Below are positions 11,065 through 22,640 of a DNA stretch of 64,000 nucleotides, piece by piece. The notes beneath the pieces are model-generated. The model saw only the letters and a list, made by a program, of their open reading frames with translations. It did no database searches and was not told the DNA's origin. Source of the stretch: Hofstenia miamia (Eukaryota > Xenacoelomorpha > Acoela > Hofsteniidae); contig CABFPE010000006.1 of the NCBI GenBank assembly GCA_900660155.1, forward strand, positions 2,424,077-2,488,076, given 5' to 3'. The position numbers and the translations under genes are program-made. The first letter of the stretch is position 1; each line of letters opens with the position of its first letter.

Positions 11065-12984
11065 CTGATATCCCATAGCCGGAAATTTGCACTACATTTA
11101 TATGTACAAGTAGTGGATTAGTAAATACATTGTCAAACATCAAAGTAATTCGAGGACAATTGGTTTACTTCTGAAAAACAGCATCTCTCTATAGGACAAA
11201 GAGGAAAGTTAAGTTCATTTTCAAGCATATCAATTTAAACAGGTTTAACAGCAGAAAAGCGACAATAGGTCAAGATGACCTTTAAGAATTTTTTTGTTTG
11301 CTTTATTATTCATTCAGCAAAAACATTAGCAGGTACATATACCTCCAATTATGTTGATTACCTCATTGAATTTGCTATTTGTAGAAATTTTGTTTCTATT
11401 TCGTATTTTTCGCATTTGATGCAAATTTATTCTCAAGGAGTAAATGCTGTTCTAATGTTAGCTGTTTGACATGGAAACAACTGGAATCTAGGATATTAAA
11501 ATAAAAGAAAACTTTAAGGCTTTTAGCGTGATTGCATTTTCAAATTAAAATTTTTTTAAGAATAGTGAAATATGAATTTTGCATGCTTTATTCATTATCG
11601 TGTTTTTTTGTAAATATTATACAATTCAAGCTTTCATTTGAGTAATAAGCCCATTGGTCAATAACCCATTTCAGATATATGCTCTTCATAATTCTTATAA
11701 CAGTCAAACGTATAATTACATTCAATTTAAAATAGAGTCAGGTCAATCCCAAATGACATTGAATTTATTATATCAGTAGCATTGCTATCGTGCTTTACCT
11801 TATAAATTGTTATCGGTTTTTTCATTTGGTATTTTGAACCTGTTGATTCAATTTTTTGTTCTTGTTCATTGTTATTCATTTAAGAAAAGGTTGTTTATGC
11901 ATGTTTATCTCTTTGATATTGAGACTGAGGCTTGGCCTGGACTTACATTCACAAAAATTGTATTTGAGGCAAGTGTCTAAATCCCCATTGGAATTGAAAC
12001 AGAATTTTGCAACTAAATCAGATCTACTCTGAAACAATGGAATCCAGCTTTATCCAAATATGAAACTTAGATAAGTTTAACTAGAAAAATACTAAATACA
12101 TTTGTATATTTATATGCTTTAAAATAACTGCAACTAACGATAAGCAAAGTCCATTTTCTTCAACATGCAATTTTAAAGCAAATCCGATGCAACTATGCCT
12201 CAAAGATCAAACTCCAATTTGTGAGCGTGTTTCTAAGGGTTAAATGTATAGTACACGGCTTTATAGATTTGTTGTCTTAAGGAATGAAAATTGAAGAACT
12301 ATGTTTCTACGCCAGAGAGAAGAAACAAAAAATTTCAATAGCTAATTCCAGAATCATTTGCTATGCCATGTTTTCATGTACCTTCATTTTTAAATAGATC
12401 ATTTTTGCAGGAATATGTTACTGCACTTTCAGAAAGGGATATGCATGGATATGGAGAGCGCTAAGTTATGAAGTATTCAAGAAATTATAATTCGATTGAA
12501 GATCTATAATAAAATGATTTTATCACGTATCTTTCAATTGGTGTGGGTGAACGTTTCATTGAATGAATTTAAATACCTTTTTCTCAAAAAATGAAGGAAA
12601 TTATTAAATATATTTGATTTTATGGTAGGCCTCCAGATGTGAGCTTATTCAAGGTTGGAATTTGAAATTAAAAATAACTGATTGATTCCTATTATTTCCA
12701 AATAATCAGATTGTAGAGAAATTTGTATTAATTCCATAATTAAAACTATTTTTGAATATAGTACTAACTTACAACATGGGTTAGCATGCACTGAAAAATA
12801 TTTGATTACAACAAAAAAATTAGATGATTTTTATATGATTAATCCTTGAAATATTTATTTTTCTATACTGAAAATTAATTTAATATCTGGAAATTTTTAA
12901 TTGTTTATATCATTGTTGATAGTTGTATTATAAATAAATATATTGCTTCCAATTAATTCAATTTAATAATTACTATATATTTAG
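11065..12984. other. AT-rich spacer or intron
   Basis: Nothing recognised. If the exon at 12985 is real this is probably part of the intron before it. ORF 11275-11469 is short and unremarkable. Confidence 0.5.
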
Positions 12985-13161
12985 TCACGAGGATCTACAG
13001 TTGTTCAATGGGTGACTAGCCCTTTGCCGGAAGAATTAATAGAGGATGAAATGGAAGAGCACATTGCCAATTTTCACAGAATTCCAGAGTTTAATGAACC
13101 GATTGACAGAGGAAAAGGACTATGGGTGTTGGATGAGTTTCAAGAAGAGAGAGATTATTAA
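12985..13161 (+). CDS. last coding exon of an unidentified host gene
   Basis: A 177-base frame of 58 residues starts right after an acceptor-like AG (actatatatttag, ending 12984) and ends at TAA 13159-13161. The residues are acidic, varied and protein-like: VVQWVTSPLPEELIEDEMEE, HIANFHRIPEFNEPI, RGKGLWVLDEFQEERDY. Two tryptophans and many Glu/Asp stand out from the AT-rich surroundings, where translations give Lys/Ile/Asn/Leu. No RT or transposase motif fits. The codon at the acceptor is in phase 0. I do not recognise the family; a conserved C-terminus of a cytoplasmic protein is likely. No upstream exon was found in the window. An AATAAA-like site was not pinned down. Confidence 0.55.
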   Translation, partial: SRGSTVVQWVTSPLPEELIEDEMEEHIANFHRIPEFNEPIDRGKGLWVLDEFQEERDY

Positions 13162-13639
13162 GTTATTTATGCTATTTTAGTTTATTTACTAGACCACTTG
13201 CTCAATTCCTTTATTTTTATATGTATCGTTATTGTATATTATTATAAATCATTTTTTTGTATTTCGCTTTGAAGAGATATATATTTAAGAAGATTACAGA
13301 GTTTTGGCGCAGTTCATTTTATTGATATTTTTCATTAGAAGAAATCTCCATTGAGTTAATCACTTTTTGATATAAATTTCTATTTATAAATAATTACATA
13401 TTTTAAGCTTTTAGTGTAACATTAAAAAAGATCATTTACAAAACCCTTTTCATAAAAAACTGCAAAAATGTTTGAATCAAAATTGAATTTTTTTGTTTAA
13501 ATGATTAATAAGTTGAATTTTAATAGAACTTACCACTTACCAAGTTAAGGCTTTAGAAAGAGTTGGAAACGAATAAACCATATGAGTAGAAGAAAGATTG
13601 AAATGAAGAACAACAGTGTAGAGTAAACGTGAGCGTGGT

Positions 13640-15120
13640 TCTCATTCGTTCCAAAATTTGTAGAAGATTATGAGATGATCAAGTATTTACCCGATCTTAT
13701 TCCCAACTACTCAGAAATAAGCGACATCTGCTAAGTTATTCATAGTTTGTCAGGATCAGTAATGGGAGAAATCTTACCAACACTTGAAAGAGCTCCTAAC
13801 TTAACATTAAATACTGAGACATTTTGATAACACGGTTCCTGTTGCTATCCAAACGAATGCATCAAAGTCAGTAATCGGACCTTACCTCATTGAAGAAAAT
13901 ATACCTATTGCTTGGGCTGCAAGAATGATGACAAAGACAGAAGAAAATTATTCATAGTTCAAAAAAGAATTTTTGCCCTCACATATTCTTATATACATTT
14001 ACACTATTATACATATAGATGACCTGTATTGGTAAAATTTCTTCTCAAACCACTAGAGAATCTGCAGCTGAAGTCATTATCAACATGCCCTGAGAAATTC
14101 AACGCTCTTCGGAATACTTCAGAAATAGTAATGGTTTAAAATTCACTACAAACTTGGTAAATTATTATTTCTTTTTGACATTATTTAGATTCATGTTACC
14201 AATATTGAATAGTAGTGAACATAGATAAAGTATTCATTGAAATTTTGAATGATCTAATAGACAGTTTCTTAGTCATGGAAACAAAAGAATTTAGAAAAAA
14301 TCAAATATGAACTTTATACTAAAGGCCTCATCATGCAAGTCTGTTGCGGCTACATATCTAAGTTGTGCAGAGAACAAGTAATTGAAGTACTTCACTGAGC
14401 AGATATGAAAATAATGAAGATAAAAAGTTTGCTAGACAGTTTGTTTTCTGGCCTTGAATGGATAAAAATAAAAAAATTTATAGTAAAATGCTTAATATGT
14501 AAGATAAACCAATCAAATAATATGAAAAAACTAATGATCAATCATGAAAGGGCACCATTGCCATTTTATTAAAATTGATTTTGAAAAAAGGGTAAATATT
14601 CCTAATCTGCATTGACTCATTTAAATTTCAAGTGTCTTTTCTCAATACATGGATACCTTACCAAATTGTTACTAATAACAAGCTCCAGGAAATTTGTGGC
14701 TTTTGCACAAAATTTGGTGTTTTACTGCTACATATCAGTCCAAGGTATCCAAAATCCAACAGGACGGTTGAAAATGCTGTCAGAACTTTCAATGCGATTT
14801 TTAAAAAGACTTCCAATTGCAGAAGAGTCAAAACGGGCTATGATAACTTACATTTTGTGAGTACTCCCCAGCCCAGCTATTTAATAGTCGTCGTCCACCA
14901 TCAAAAGCACTGAGGACAAAGAAAGCACTCCAATTGCAATTTGTCACAGTAAGAATTCTACAGAAACATTAGAACACTTGAAGCTTCGAGTAATGGCTTT
15001 GGCAACTCTATTGGAGCAGTAGTTGGTAAAGCAAAATCTTCAAGATCATATTTTTATATATGAGAAAAGATCATATATACCGAGAAATCGGACATTTGAG
15101 ATTGATTAGGGTAAGGCTGC
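13640..15120 (+). mobile_element. Ty3/gypsy-type LTR retrotransposon fossil, pol part
   Basis: Scattered remnants in one direction and in canonical order: RNase H-like region at about 13840-13960, integrase zinc-binding region at about 14380-14530, integrase core end at about 14660-14830, and the region after the core at about 14860-14930. No LTRs, gag or protease were recognised. The copy is old and heavily broken (many breaks). Confidence 0.8.
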
Positions 15121-16317
15121 AATCAATGAAGAGAGGTAAGTAAATAAACGACTAAGATTGGTTAGTTCAATATGACATGTCCAATCCACAAAATATCAAA
15201 GCAATAGGGAATAAGAAATGCAGAATGTCTAACAACTTCGCAAAATATCACTTTTTCCGTCAGTATAAAGATATTTGCGCTGGTATAATATGGTACAATT
15301 ATTATCTCGTCTTAGGCTTTCTTAATATTATATATTACCCTTTATATGCCACACCTCTCTAGGGTTAAAATTGGTATGTACTGCTTACAGTAAATTAGTA
15401 GTTATAAATTTTTTGTATTTCATTTGCAAATCAATTCCAAAGGCTTGGCAACTATTTGCCAAACACTTGGCAAATTTCCCAACAAATTTCAACATTTGCA
15501 AATACTTCAATGATTTGGCCAATAATTGACAAACCTTCCAAATTTCTTCAAATAATTTTGCAATGTATGTTAGGCAATTCAATGTTATGCAAGAGGTCTA
15601 AAGCCAGTAAACTGAATTTCTTATAATATAACAATAACAGTTGACAAAGAGGATTCCAACTAAAGATGTATAAAACTATTGAATAGAACCGATACTGGTT
15701 GAGTATGGTTTTTAGGATATCAGTGCCCTATAAGTGGCAGTTAGCATTGATACGTCAATCAAATTTATAATCCCACAATTATCATATCTTAGAATTAGTA
15801 GTCAATATGCTTCTGAATTGAAATTTTGCATCAATTATACTTCAGCAAGTAATTCAGTAACAGTATATTTTTAAATTATACATTATAGTTTTTCACACTA
15901 CAAAAATCTTGTCCCAGTCCCATCTTGCCGTACCCTTGAAAAACTTAGTCCCGATAGCGTAAATCCTATTATGGTAAGAGCACCTCAAAATGCTAAAAAC
16001 AGGAAAGCAGAAAAAACCAAAATAATCCATCAATTTCGCAAAAGCTCATTAACATGGTCAAGATCACGGTGTGTTCTTCGATCCGTATTGTTATACAGCA
16101 GCGCTAAATGATCGCTCTGACATAGCCTCAGGGCCTTAAGTAGCCGAATAAGATCAAGCAAATATTGTAAAACAAAGCTTAGAGAAAGACGATATAGAAT
16201 GTTCAAATAGGGAGCAAATACTAAGAGTTTTTCCAAGCCGCATTGTGCTTAATTATTAGTAACAGCATATTTTGTTAAAAGTATTTCAAGTACTTTTAGA
16301 TTTTTTTATTGCTGTTA
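15121..16317. other. spacer with degenerate minisatellite
   Basis: No gene assigned. Contains the TTGGCAA repeats at 15440-15545. The segment 16040-16150 is less AT-rich but has no supported frame. Confidence 0.45.
15440..15545. repeat. TTGGCAA/TTGCCAA degenerate minisatellite
   Basis: TTGGCAA at 15445-15451, its complement TTGCCAA at 15456-15462, TTGGCAA again at 15467-15473, and weaker forms (TTTGGCCAA, TTGACAA) up to about 15545. The minus-strand translation is repetitive (FAKCLANSCQAFG) for the same reason and is not a gene. Confidence 0.6.
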
Positions 16318-16470
16318 TAATAATAATAATAATAATAATAACAATAAAAGTTAAAGCAAATTTATTGCTAATATGTATATAAAGTCTACAAACTAACACA
16401 TGACAAAAATACTTACAAAACTATTTACATATGCATTATTAATTAAAGGGCAGTTTTAAAGATAACTCGA
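16318..16470 (-). mobile_element. LINE 3' tail with (TAA)n, minus orientation
   Basis: A (TAA)n tract at 16318-16342 precedes 'caataaaagttaaagc'. On the minus strand this is a tail of the form GCAATAAATTTGC...TTTTATTG(TTA)n. No coding part is visible. Confidence 0.35.
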
Positions 16471-16516
16471 CCACGCATTGAATTTATTATCTATGCCCAA
16501 TAATTTTTGTTTATTC

Positions 16517-16518
<2 letters not shown>

Positions 16519-16561
<43 letters not shown>

Positions 16562-16583
16562 TATTATTATTATTATTATTTTT
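16519..16583. repeat. (AAT)n-(ATT)n inverted microsatellite
   Basis: About thirteen AAT units run straight into about seven ATT units, making a hairpin-capable palindrome directly before the LINE at 16.6 kb. It may be two LINE tails meeting, as the preceding bases TTTGTTTATTC look like a plus-strand tail. Confidence 0.85.
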
Positions 16584-16619
16584 ATTATATTGATATATGC
16601 AAAGAATTTCCAACCTCCT

Positions 16620-17010
16620 GAAAGCACAGTCGCAAAATTTCAACAAGATTTGTTTAGTCTTATTGATATGGTAACAGAGAGGTTTAGTCCGCAAGAAATA
16701 ATTTTCTATGAAATAACTCCTGTTTGCAAGGTATTGATTTTGATGTCAATAAGACTATTGTAAAGTTCAATGGGATTATAAAAGACTTAGCTAATAGCAA
16801 TAACAAATTTAAGATGATTTCTCTATTTAAAAAATTTCTATGTGATTCCAAGGACGATTGAAACGAAATTTTTTACAAGAGATGGCATACACCTATCAAA
16901 TTATGGCCGTTTTGTACTTGTTAAAGAGCTAAAATTGTTTTTTACCATTATCATAAGAAAAACTCTAAACGTCGAGGTAATAGAAATACACGCTATCAAA
17001 CTGTTTTAAA
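16620..17010 (+). pseudogene. LINE ORF1 remnant, SGNH/esterase-like
   Basis: The frames give IIFYEITPVCKVL (about 16700), then VNKTIVKFNGIIKDLANSNN (about 16745), and FFTRDGIHLSNYGRFVLVKE (about 16870-16930). The last motif, with Asp and His in DGIHLS, is the catalytic-end block of the SGNH-hydrolase-like esterase domain carried by ORF1 of many CR1/L2 LINEs. It is broken by frameshifts and in-frame stops between the three blocks, so no protein can be made. The order and spacing are as in intact relatives, which makes the call fairly safe. Confidence 0.6.
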
Positions 17011-17365
17011 TCAGACACATTGTAATCATGATATGTCAAAAAGGCAACAGCATAGACCTTATACAGATATTCAGCAATCAATATGGCAAAGCAACACATA
17101 GTTCAAAAATTACCTCCACAGTCAACCACACCTTATCGCAATGTATTGATGAATCCAGCCAATGATTTGGAGTTAGAAGCATTAATACAAAGACTTGTTA
17201 CCCTGCTCTAGAGAAAATGAAGATGGAAAGGTTATTTTTTGTTCTATCGGTTCGATTAATATTTTTTACATGCAAAAGTTTATTTGTGGTATTATCCACA
17301 TATATATGTAATCATGGACAAACTAGATATGTCCATAGGTGAAATTGCGCAAATGATATTAAACT

Positions 17366-19930
17366 TTGTACGACTCTAACCCTGATTGCACTGCATACAC
17401 TTTTGAATTTACTTTTACTCCCGGGAACATTCACCCCAATCCTGGTCCCCACATATATGATAGCTATGACTTGCATTCTATTATTCAAAACTTTAAGCAA
17501 AACATGAAATTTGCCTACGTAAATGCTAGGAGTATGTCTGCTCAAAAATGTTTTCAAGGAAGTGTTTAATCAATTAGATGAAAATACAATATATACGATT
17601 GCAGACTCTTGGCTGAGCAATGCCCCAGATGACATGCATAGCTTCAATAAAGCGAAATATGAAACTTTCTGCAAAAACAGGGCTCCTCGGGGTGGGGGGG
17701 GGGGGGGNNNNNNNNNNNNNNNNNNNNNNNNNNNNNNNNNNNNNNNNNNNNNNNNNNNNNNNNNNNNTGGTAATTGGACGCAATAGAATGTGTCCAACTA
17801 GATTTCTAAGCCTGGAAAAGTCTCATCCTCATTTCAAAACAATGTGGATAGAGGTAAATGGAGGAATAACTGCAAGTTAAACGGGTTGGTAAATGTTCAC
17901 CAAGAAACCAATTGGCAAGAAATTCATGAATTTTAAAAAAGCAGAGATAGAATGGGCGGTATATTTCAACAAAGTCATATATGTAAAAGGTGATTTTAAT
18001 ATAAATTACTTAGATGAAAGAGAAGTTTGTATTATTGATAGCCTCTGTGATTCACAGGATTTAAACATAATCAACACAACTACGCCTACGCGAAATGAAT
18101 GTCTAATAGATTATTTCATAACTAACTCATCTGGAGGCCCATAAATGTCATATTTCCTCGAATTAGAAAAGAAAAAGAAGACAGCATGGGAAGACTTGAA
18201 CTCTTCAACTCCCTTAATTACTATTCAAGAGTATCAAGATTTAAATAAAGAACTTGAAACAGAAATTATGTCCTGCATGCACAAATAAAAAAAAGCTGTT
18301 TTGAGAGGCTTAGTAGCTATCAAGATAAGTGGAGACACATGAATGAAATTTTAAATAAGAGCAGGGGCTTAGGTTGCAATATAAAAAGGCTTAAGATAAA
18401 TAAGATTTCCACAAATATCCAGCAAATCGTAAACCATTTAAATGCAACTTTTAAGGACCTGGGCACTTATAATGGACAGGAGATCCTTCAAGAATAAAAA
18501 CTGCTTCTCATTTAATTACATCAGCAGATATGATTTGTACAAGACCATTCTTAAATTTGAAAGCAGCAAATCATTGAGAGTACACGGATACCTATTTTCA
18601 TAATCAAGAGATTTGCTTATTAGCTTGGGGATACGCCTTAAAGACGAACTGTTATCCTTCATCATTAAAGGTAGCAGAAATAACACCTATTTTTAAATCA
18701 GAAGATCCTCTATTAGATGACAAATACCGACCATTAGCCATCACTAATCCTTTTTGCAAAGTATTCGAAAAGTATTGAGTAAGCAAATTAATACTTACCG
18801 GTACATTCCGCAAAATAGTATACTGGAAGATAGCCAATTCTGTTTTAGAAATGGTTTCAGCACAACAGAGGCCTTACTTTCAATTACAGAGACGTAAAGA
18901 TTAGCATTAAATAGAAAAATATGTTCTGCAGGAGCTCTATTAGACCTGAGCAAGACATTTGAGAGCCTGAATATTGATATTGTCGACAGAAAGCTTCAAT
19001 ATTGTGATTAGCAGTTTTATATGGAATAGAAAACCACGAGTGCAACTGGGAGCTACATATTCAACTTATGAACATACAAATAGGGATGTCCCACAAAATA
19101 GTATGCTGTAGCCAATTCTTCTTACACTATACATTAATGATATTCTAAAAAATGTATCCTGCAATATATACCAATATGCTGGCGATACGTGTCTTGTGAG
19201 TAGACATACAAGTGCATTGATTGCTACAAGTCGATTAGCAACTAACATCAGGTTAATTAAAAATTATTCTTCTCAAAATAAACTATGAACAATAAAATGA
19301 CACAATTCATAATCACAAAAAATACCTCTTTCATTGTTGACAACTGAAGCTTACGAATTGAAAAAAGTATCTTGGAGTGGAGATCGATTCATGTTTTTCA
19401 TACAGAAAGTTCATAAAGAGCAAGATTAGGAAAATGGCAGCAGGTGTCCATTACTTAAGGGCAAATATATCACAAAATAAACAACTTCTATATTCCTTTA
19501 TGTTCAGTCAATTCATGTATGCATGTACTCTCCTTAACTATTAGTGTAGAACATCAATACCGAATAAATATCGTATTCAACTGGGTAATAACATTAGGCT
19601 ATTCTTTTTGGAATTTGTAATCAGGATACTGGTAGCAAGTTACAATAATTGCAAATACTCTCCAAAATATTACATAGTGCAATCTAGATTAGAAATTTTC
19701 CACAAACATATCAATTGTCCATCAATGTCTACAAACTTCTTAAGTGAAGTAATTACTTATAATTTACGCTCTAAGACCTGCATAAATAATGAGAAAATAA
19801 AATGTAATTTATTTAATATTTATTTTGCAGTAACTGTGACGAATTTGATATAAACATCAAGAATGGCCCGAACATTAAATCTTTCAAAAGATTATTAAAG
19901 AGACCCTAATTGATCATCAGTTTAAAATAG
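17366..19930 (+). pseudogene. LINE ORF2 remnant (endonuclease-RT)
   Basis: Starts with a frame containing GNIHPNPGP (17423-17449), resembling the NPGP 2A-type motif at the start of some CR1-like ORF2s, then MKFAYVNARSMSAQK, the usual start of an APE endonuclease. The frame 17893-18144 has VKGDFNINYL and RNECLIDYFITN (endonuclease C-terminal half). RT blocks seen are DKYRPLAITNPFCKVFEK (about 18720), FCFRNGFSTTEALLS (about 18840), LLDLSKTFESLN (about 18940, motif A Asp kept), LTLYINDILK (about 19125) and YQYAGDTC (about 19172), where the usual YADD has become YAGD. Stops and frameshifts are numerous. Dead copy. Confidence 0.8.
17708..17767. other. assembly gap (60 N) after G-run
   Basis: Sixty N follow a run of about 12 G. 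Frames crossing it are meaningless; the gap lies inside the LINE endonuclease region. Confidence 0.95.
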
Positions 19931-20212
19931 GTTCATCAAAACGATTAAATGCATGGCAAAATTGGGTAAACTGAAACACTTTTGTAAATAATATTTTTGT
20001 TTTGTGTTGCTTAGTTTTATTGTAATTTGTAGCGTATTTTCGAAATATAGCTTATTGTTCCCATTAGGCCTATTAATTTGTTATAAATTGATATTGTTGT
20101 ACTTAACTATATGTTAGCTATGACTCTGCTAATTTCACACCATTCTGCTATGTGAACCTATATTTGTCAATATTTGGTACTAGGATAAACATCCTGGAGT
20201 CAGCGCTCCTTG

Positions 20213-20220
20213 TGACGTCA
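20213..20220. promoter_or_regulatory. perfect CRE palindrome TGACGTCA
   Basis: TGACGTCA is the full CREB/ATF site and sits in a locally GC-richer stretch (20190-20225), about 90 bases before the SET-like exon candidate. Function is unproven. Confidence 0.25.
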
Positions 20221-20309
20221 GAGCAACAGAATATCAATTTTTTTGTTCTCTTGGCATTCAAAAATATGAGAATTTCGCTGCTTGGTGATAAATATGATTG
20301 ATTTTGTTA

Positions 20310-20378
20310 AGGGGTGCCATTAGAACACATCCTGCTTTAAAAGTGAAGGAAACGCACGGCCGAGGAATGTATGCATAG
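20310..20378 (+). pseudogene. SET-domain-start-like exon fragment
   Basis: The frame reads RGAIRTHPALKVKETHGRGMYA and then TAG at 20376-20378. The stretch P-A-L-K-V-K-E-T-H-G-R-G-M-Y-A is like the opening strand of SET domains, where a V/E-x-T-x-GRG-L/M-F/Y-A block begins the fold (SMYD and SETD types). An acceptor-like TTTTGTTAAG lies just before. Only about 20 residues are seen and no further exon was found, so it may be a real small exon ending at a donor near 20369 (ATGTATGC), a gene relic or chance. Confidence 0.25.
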
Positions 20379-20775
20379 CGTGGTCCAGAATGTTATCAAA
20401 AGCAATTATGCTGTATTTACACCATTAAGCTACGGTAGTCAAAATTTATCTTCCCTTCACACCCATAAGCTTATTTATAATGTGTTTTGTGCATTTATAT
20501 TATGAAACTCGTGTATTATTGTTTCATAGCAAATGATCACCTGAAAACCAACAATGCCTTATCAGAAATTAAATAAAACACCAGCAGAATTGTTCCGTTG
20601 CATACACAGATCAGTGCTTACCCAAAATTTCTATTTCCGTTTACAATCTTTGATTTTCTATTTATCAAATATCGCAGATTCTTTCTGAACACCAGTTATA
20701 GTATAGCTAATTGTAAAGGAAACAAAAATGTTGTTAAGTTTTGATTTGGCTAAGAAATTAAAATTTTAGTCTATT

Positions 20776-20805
20776 ACAAGGACGTTCATGTATTAACGTC
20801 CTTGT
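20776..20805. repeat. perfect 11-bp hairpin
   Basis: ACAAGGACGTT (20776-20786), loop CATGTATT, AACGTCCTTGT (20795-20805), flanked by CTATT on both sides. It may be fused ends of a lost DNA element, or a transcript hairpin. Confidence 0.7.
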
Positions 20806-20969
20806 CTATTATAAATATGCAATTTATAACAAATACTTAAACAGATATAAATGTAATCTTACTTTCTTCAAGTAGCATAATTGAAATATTACAGGAAGAT
20901 TAATCACATATATTTCTAAATACTACAATTCTTAAGTAATTTGAATAATCATATGAATAGAAGCTAAGC

Positions 20970-22640
20970 AGGGCGGGCCTTAGCCTACGCAGAGCCCATT
21001 GCAAAATATGACATATAAGTAAACTGAAAAAGTATAATTATAACATAACGTTTAGCCTCTTTATATAGTTGTAAAACTCATATATTTATGCTAATTGTTG
21101 GGAAATTATATACCTTGCAATATATATATATATATATAATTATATTATGTTTTGAAAACTCATCTAATACTTTAAAGTATTTTTTAATTACTTTAAAGAG
21201 TATGGTTTTTTCAAGACGTTTAAAGTAAAAACAAAAGAATTATTAGAACCTTAAAGATTTTTTTTAATATCAGTTCCTTGAGTATATTGTATGTATGCAA
21301 TAAATTGTCCGAATTTCAAAGGCAAGTTTCATTACATCCTAAGTTTCACAATTAAAGAAATAATTGTAGTTCATTTCTTGCCACTGCATATAATAATACA
21401 ATTCTATTATTGTTATTTTAATTTTTAATATTACTCTAAGGTCCCGTTTTTTGATTTGCAGATTTTCTTTTTTAGAAAAGATATGTTTTATTTAATATAA
21501 AAATAAAACAAATATTTTGACTCCATTATAAGTAACCAATAATTATTGTATTCACATTTTTATTAAGCGCTTATTTACAGAGACAAATTCTATTTGTTTT
21601 CGTCAATGTCAAGTAAATGTTGACAGGTTCTTGCACAAGAAAAATAATGTTACCAGCAACTGCAGTAGTTTAATTGAGTTATTCTTTGAATTACGTAAAT
21701 AAATAATTCATTCATCACAATAATAAATAAGAGATAAAACTAAACAATAATAATATTATAAACAGGCGCTAATAATATATTCAATCTTAATAATATTGTA
21801 CAAATTTTAATATTTGGATTAGGTTTAATTGGGTATTACTTTACTCAGACATCTGGATAATTTAAAAGAGACCCAAAAATAATTTAGACGAACCCGCTTT
21901 TGATATGCCAAATTATTAGAAATCGCTGACCCCCTCGATATTTCGGAACTTTAGAATATAATAAAATAGAAAATAATGTAGAAATTTAAATAATATATTT
22001 AAAATAAAGTAATATGATATAATTATATTAGCAAAATATTGATACAAATTTTTATAATTTGTATCCTAAGTATATAAACATATGCTTTCTACTTGTCAAG
22101 CTTAGTATATATTTAATACAATTTTCTATGTTTTGTCAACGAATCCTATCTTAGATTGCAAAAAAATTACAGCAACTGCAAACATGTGATATACATGCAA
22201 AGATAGAAAAAGATATGATATTAGGATAGAACAAATAGCCATATTGTATATTTATCAAAATTTTTTTTTGTGTATTTTGGAACCTAATTGAAATACAATA
22301 TATATTTTTTATTTATGATATATTTATTAAAAAACTTTTTTGCTTTTTTACTAAAATATTCTATTAAATTTCATCCTATATAACTCTCAAATGATAGCAG
22401 TTACAAACCACTTTATCATTCTGTGTATATGTTAGTTAACAAATATCTTTTATTTAAGCTTATTTGTTGTAAATCATAGTGTGAATATTAAAGTATGTAT
22501 CCTAATGTTCAAATGCAAATAGGAATATAATTGTTGAATTCACATTGTGGAATACTTAAGTTTAATTTTCTAAAATTTACTAATAACTTTTCACTGTTAA
22601 TTGGTTAGCGTGGGGCCCATGGCCCCTTTAAAGCTGTTAC
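20970..22640 (-). mobile_element. hAT-like repeat, copy 2
   Basis: The low-coordinate end is CAGGGCGGGCCTTAGCC and the high end is GGGGCCCATGGCCCC, both typical of hAT-like MITE ends. The reverse complement aligns with 3888-4710 along most of that copy (see anchors there). About 0.9 kb at 21.2-22.1 kb has no match in copy 1, so copy 2 is the longer form or carries its own insert. No transposase frame is visible. A (TA)n tract lies at about 21120-21139. Confidence 0.6.

Larger units (their letters stand above)
16600..20110 (+). mobile_element. CR1/L2-like LINE with ORF1 and ORF2 remnants
   Basis: A plus-strand non-LTR retrotransposon with recognisable order: esterase-like ORF1 (16620-17000), 2A-like motif (17423-17449), endonuclease piece (17480-18140), RT fingers (18640-18890), RT palm (18940-19200), thumb and C-terminus (19350-19930) and an AT-rich 3' UTR. 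It matches the LINE at 60.6-63.5 kb at the protein level along its whole ORF2 (for example KYLGVEIDSCFSYRKF here, KYLGIEIDNDFSFKKF there). It holds a 60-N gap at 17708-17767. Confidence 0.8.
20111..20969. other. spacer with CRE, SET-like ORF and hairpin
   Basis: Beyond the three items listed separately nothing is recognised. Confidence 0.5.

Noticed and set aside
17523-17880. ORFs crossing the N gap with Gly or Pro runs
   Set aside because: They translate a G-run and N inside a LINE; artefacts.
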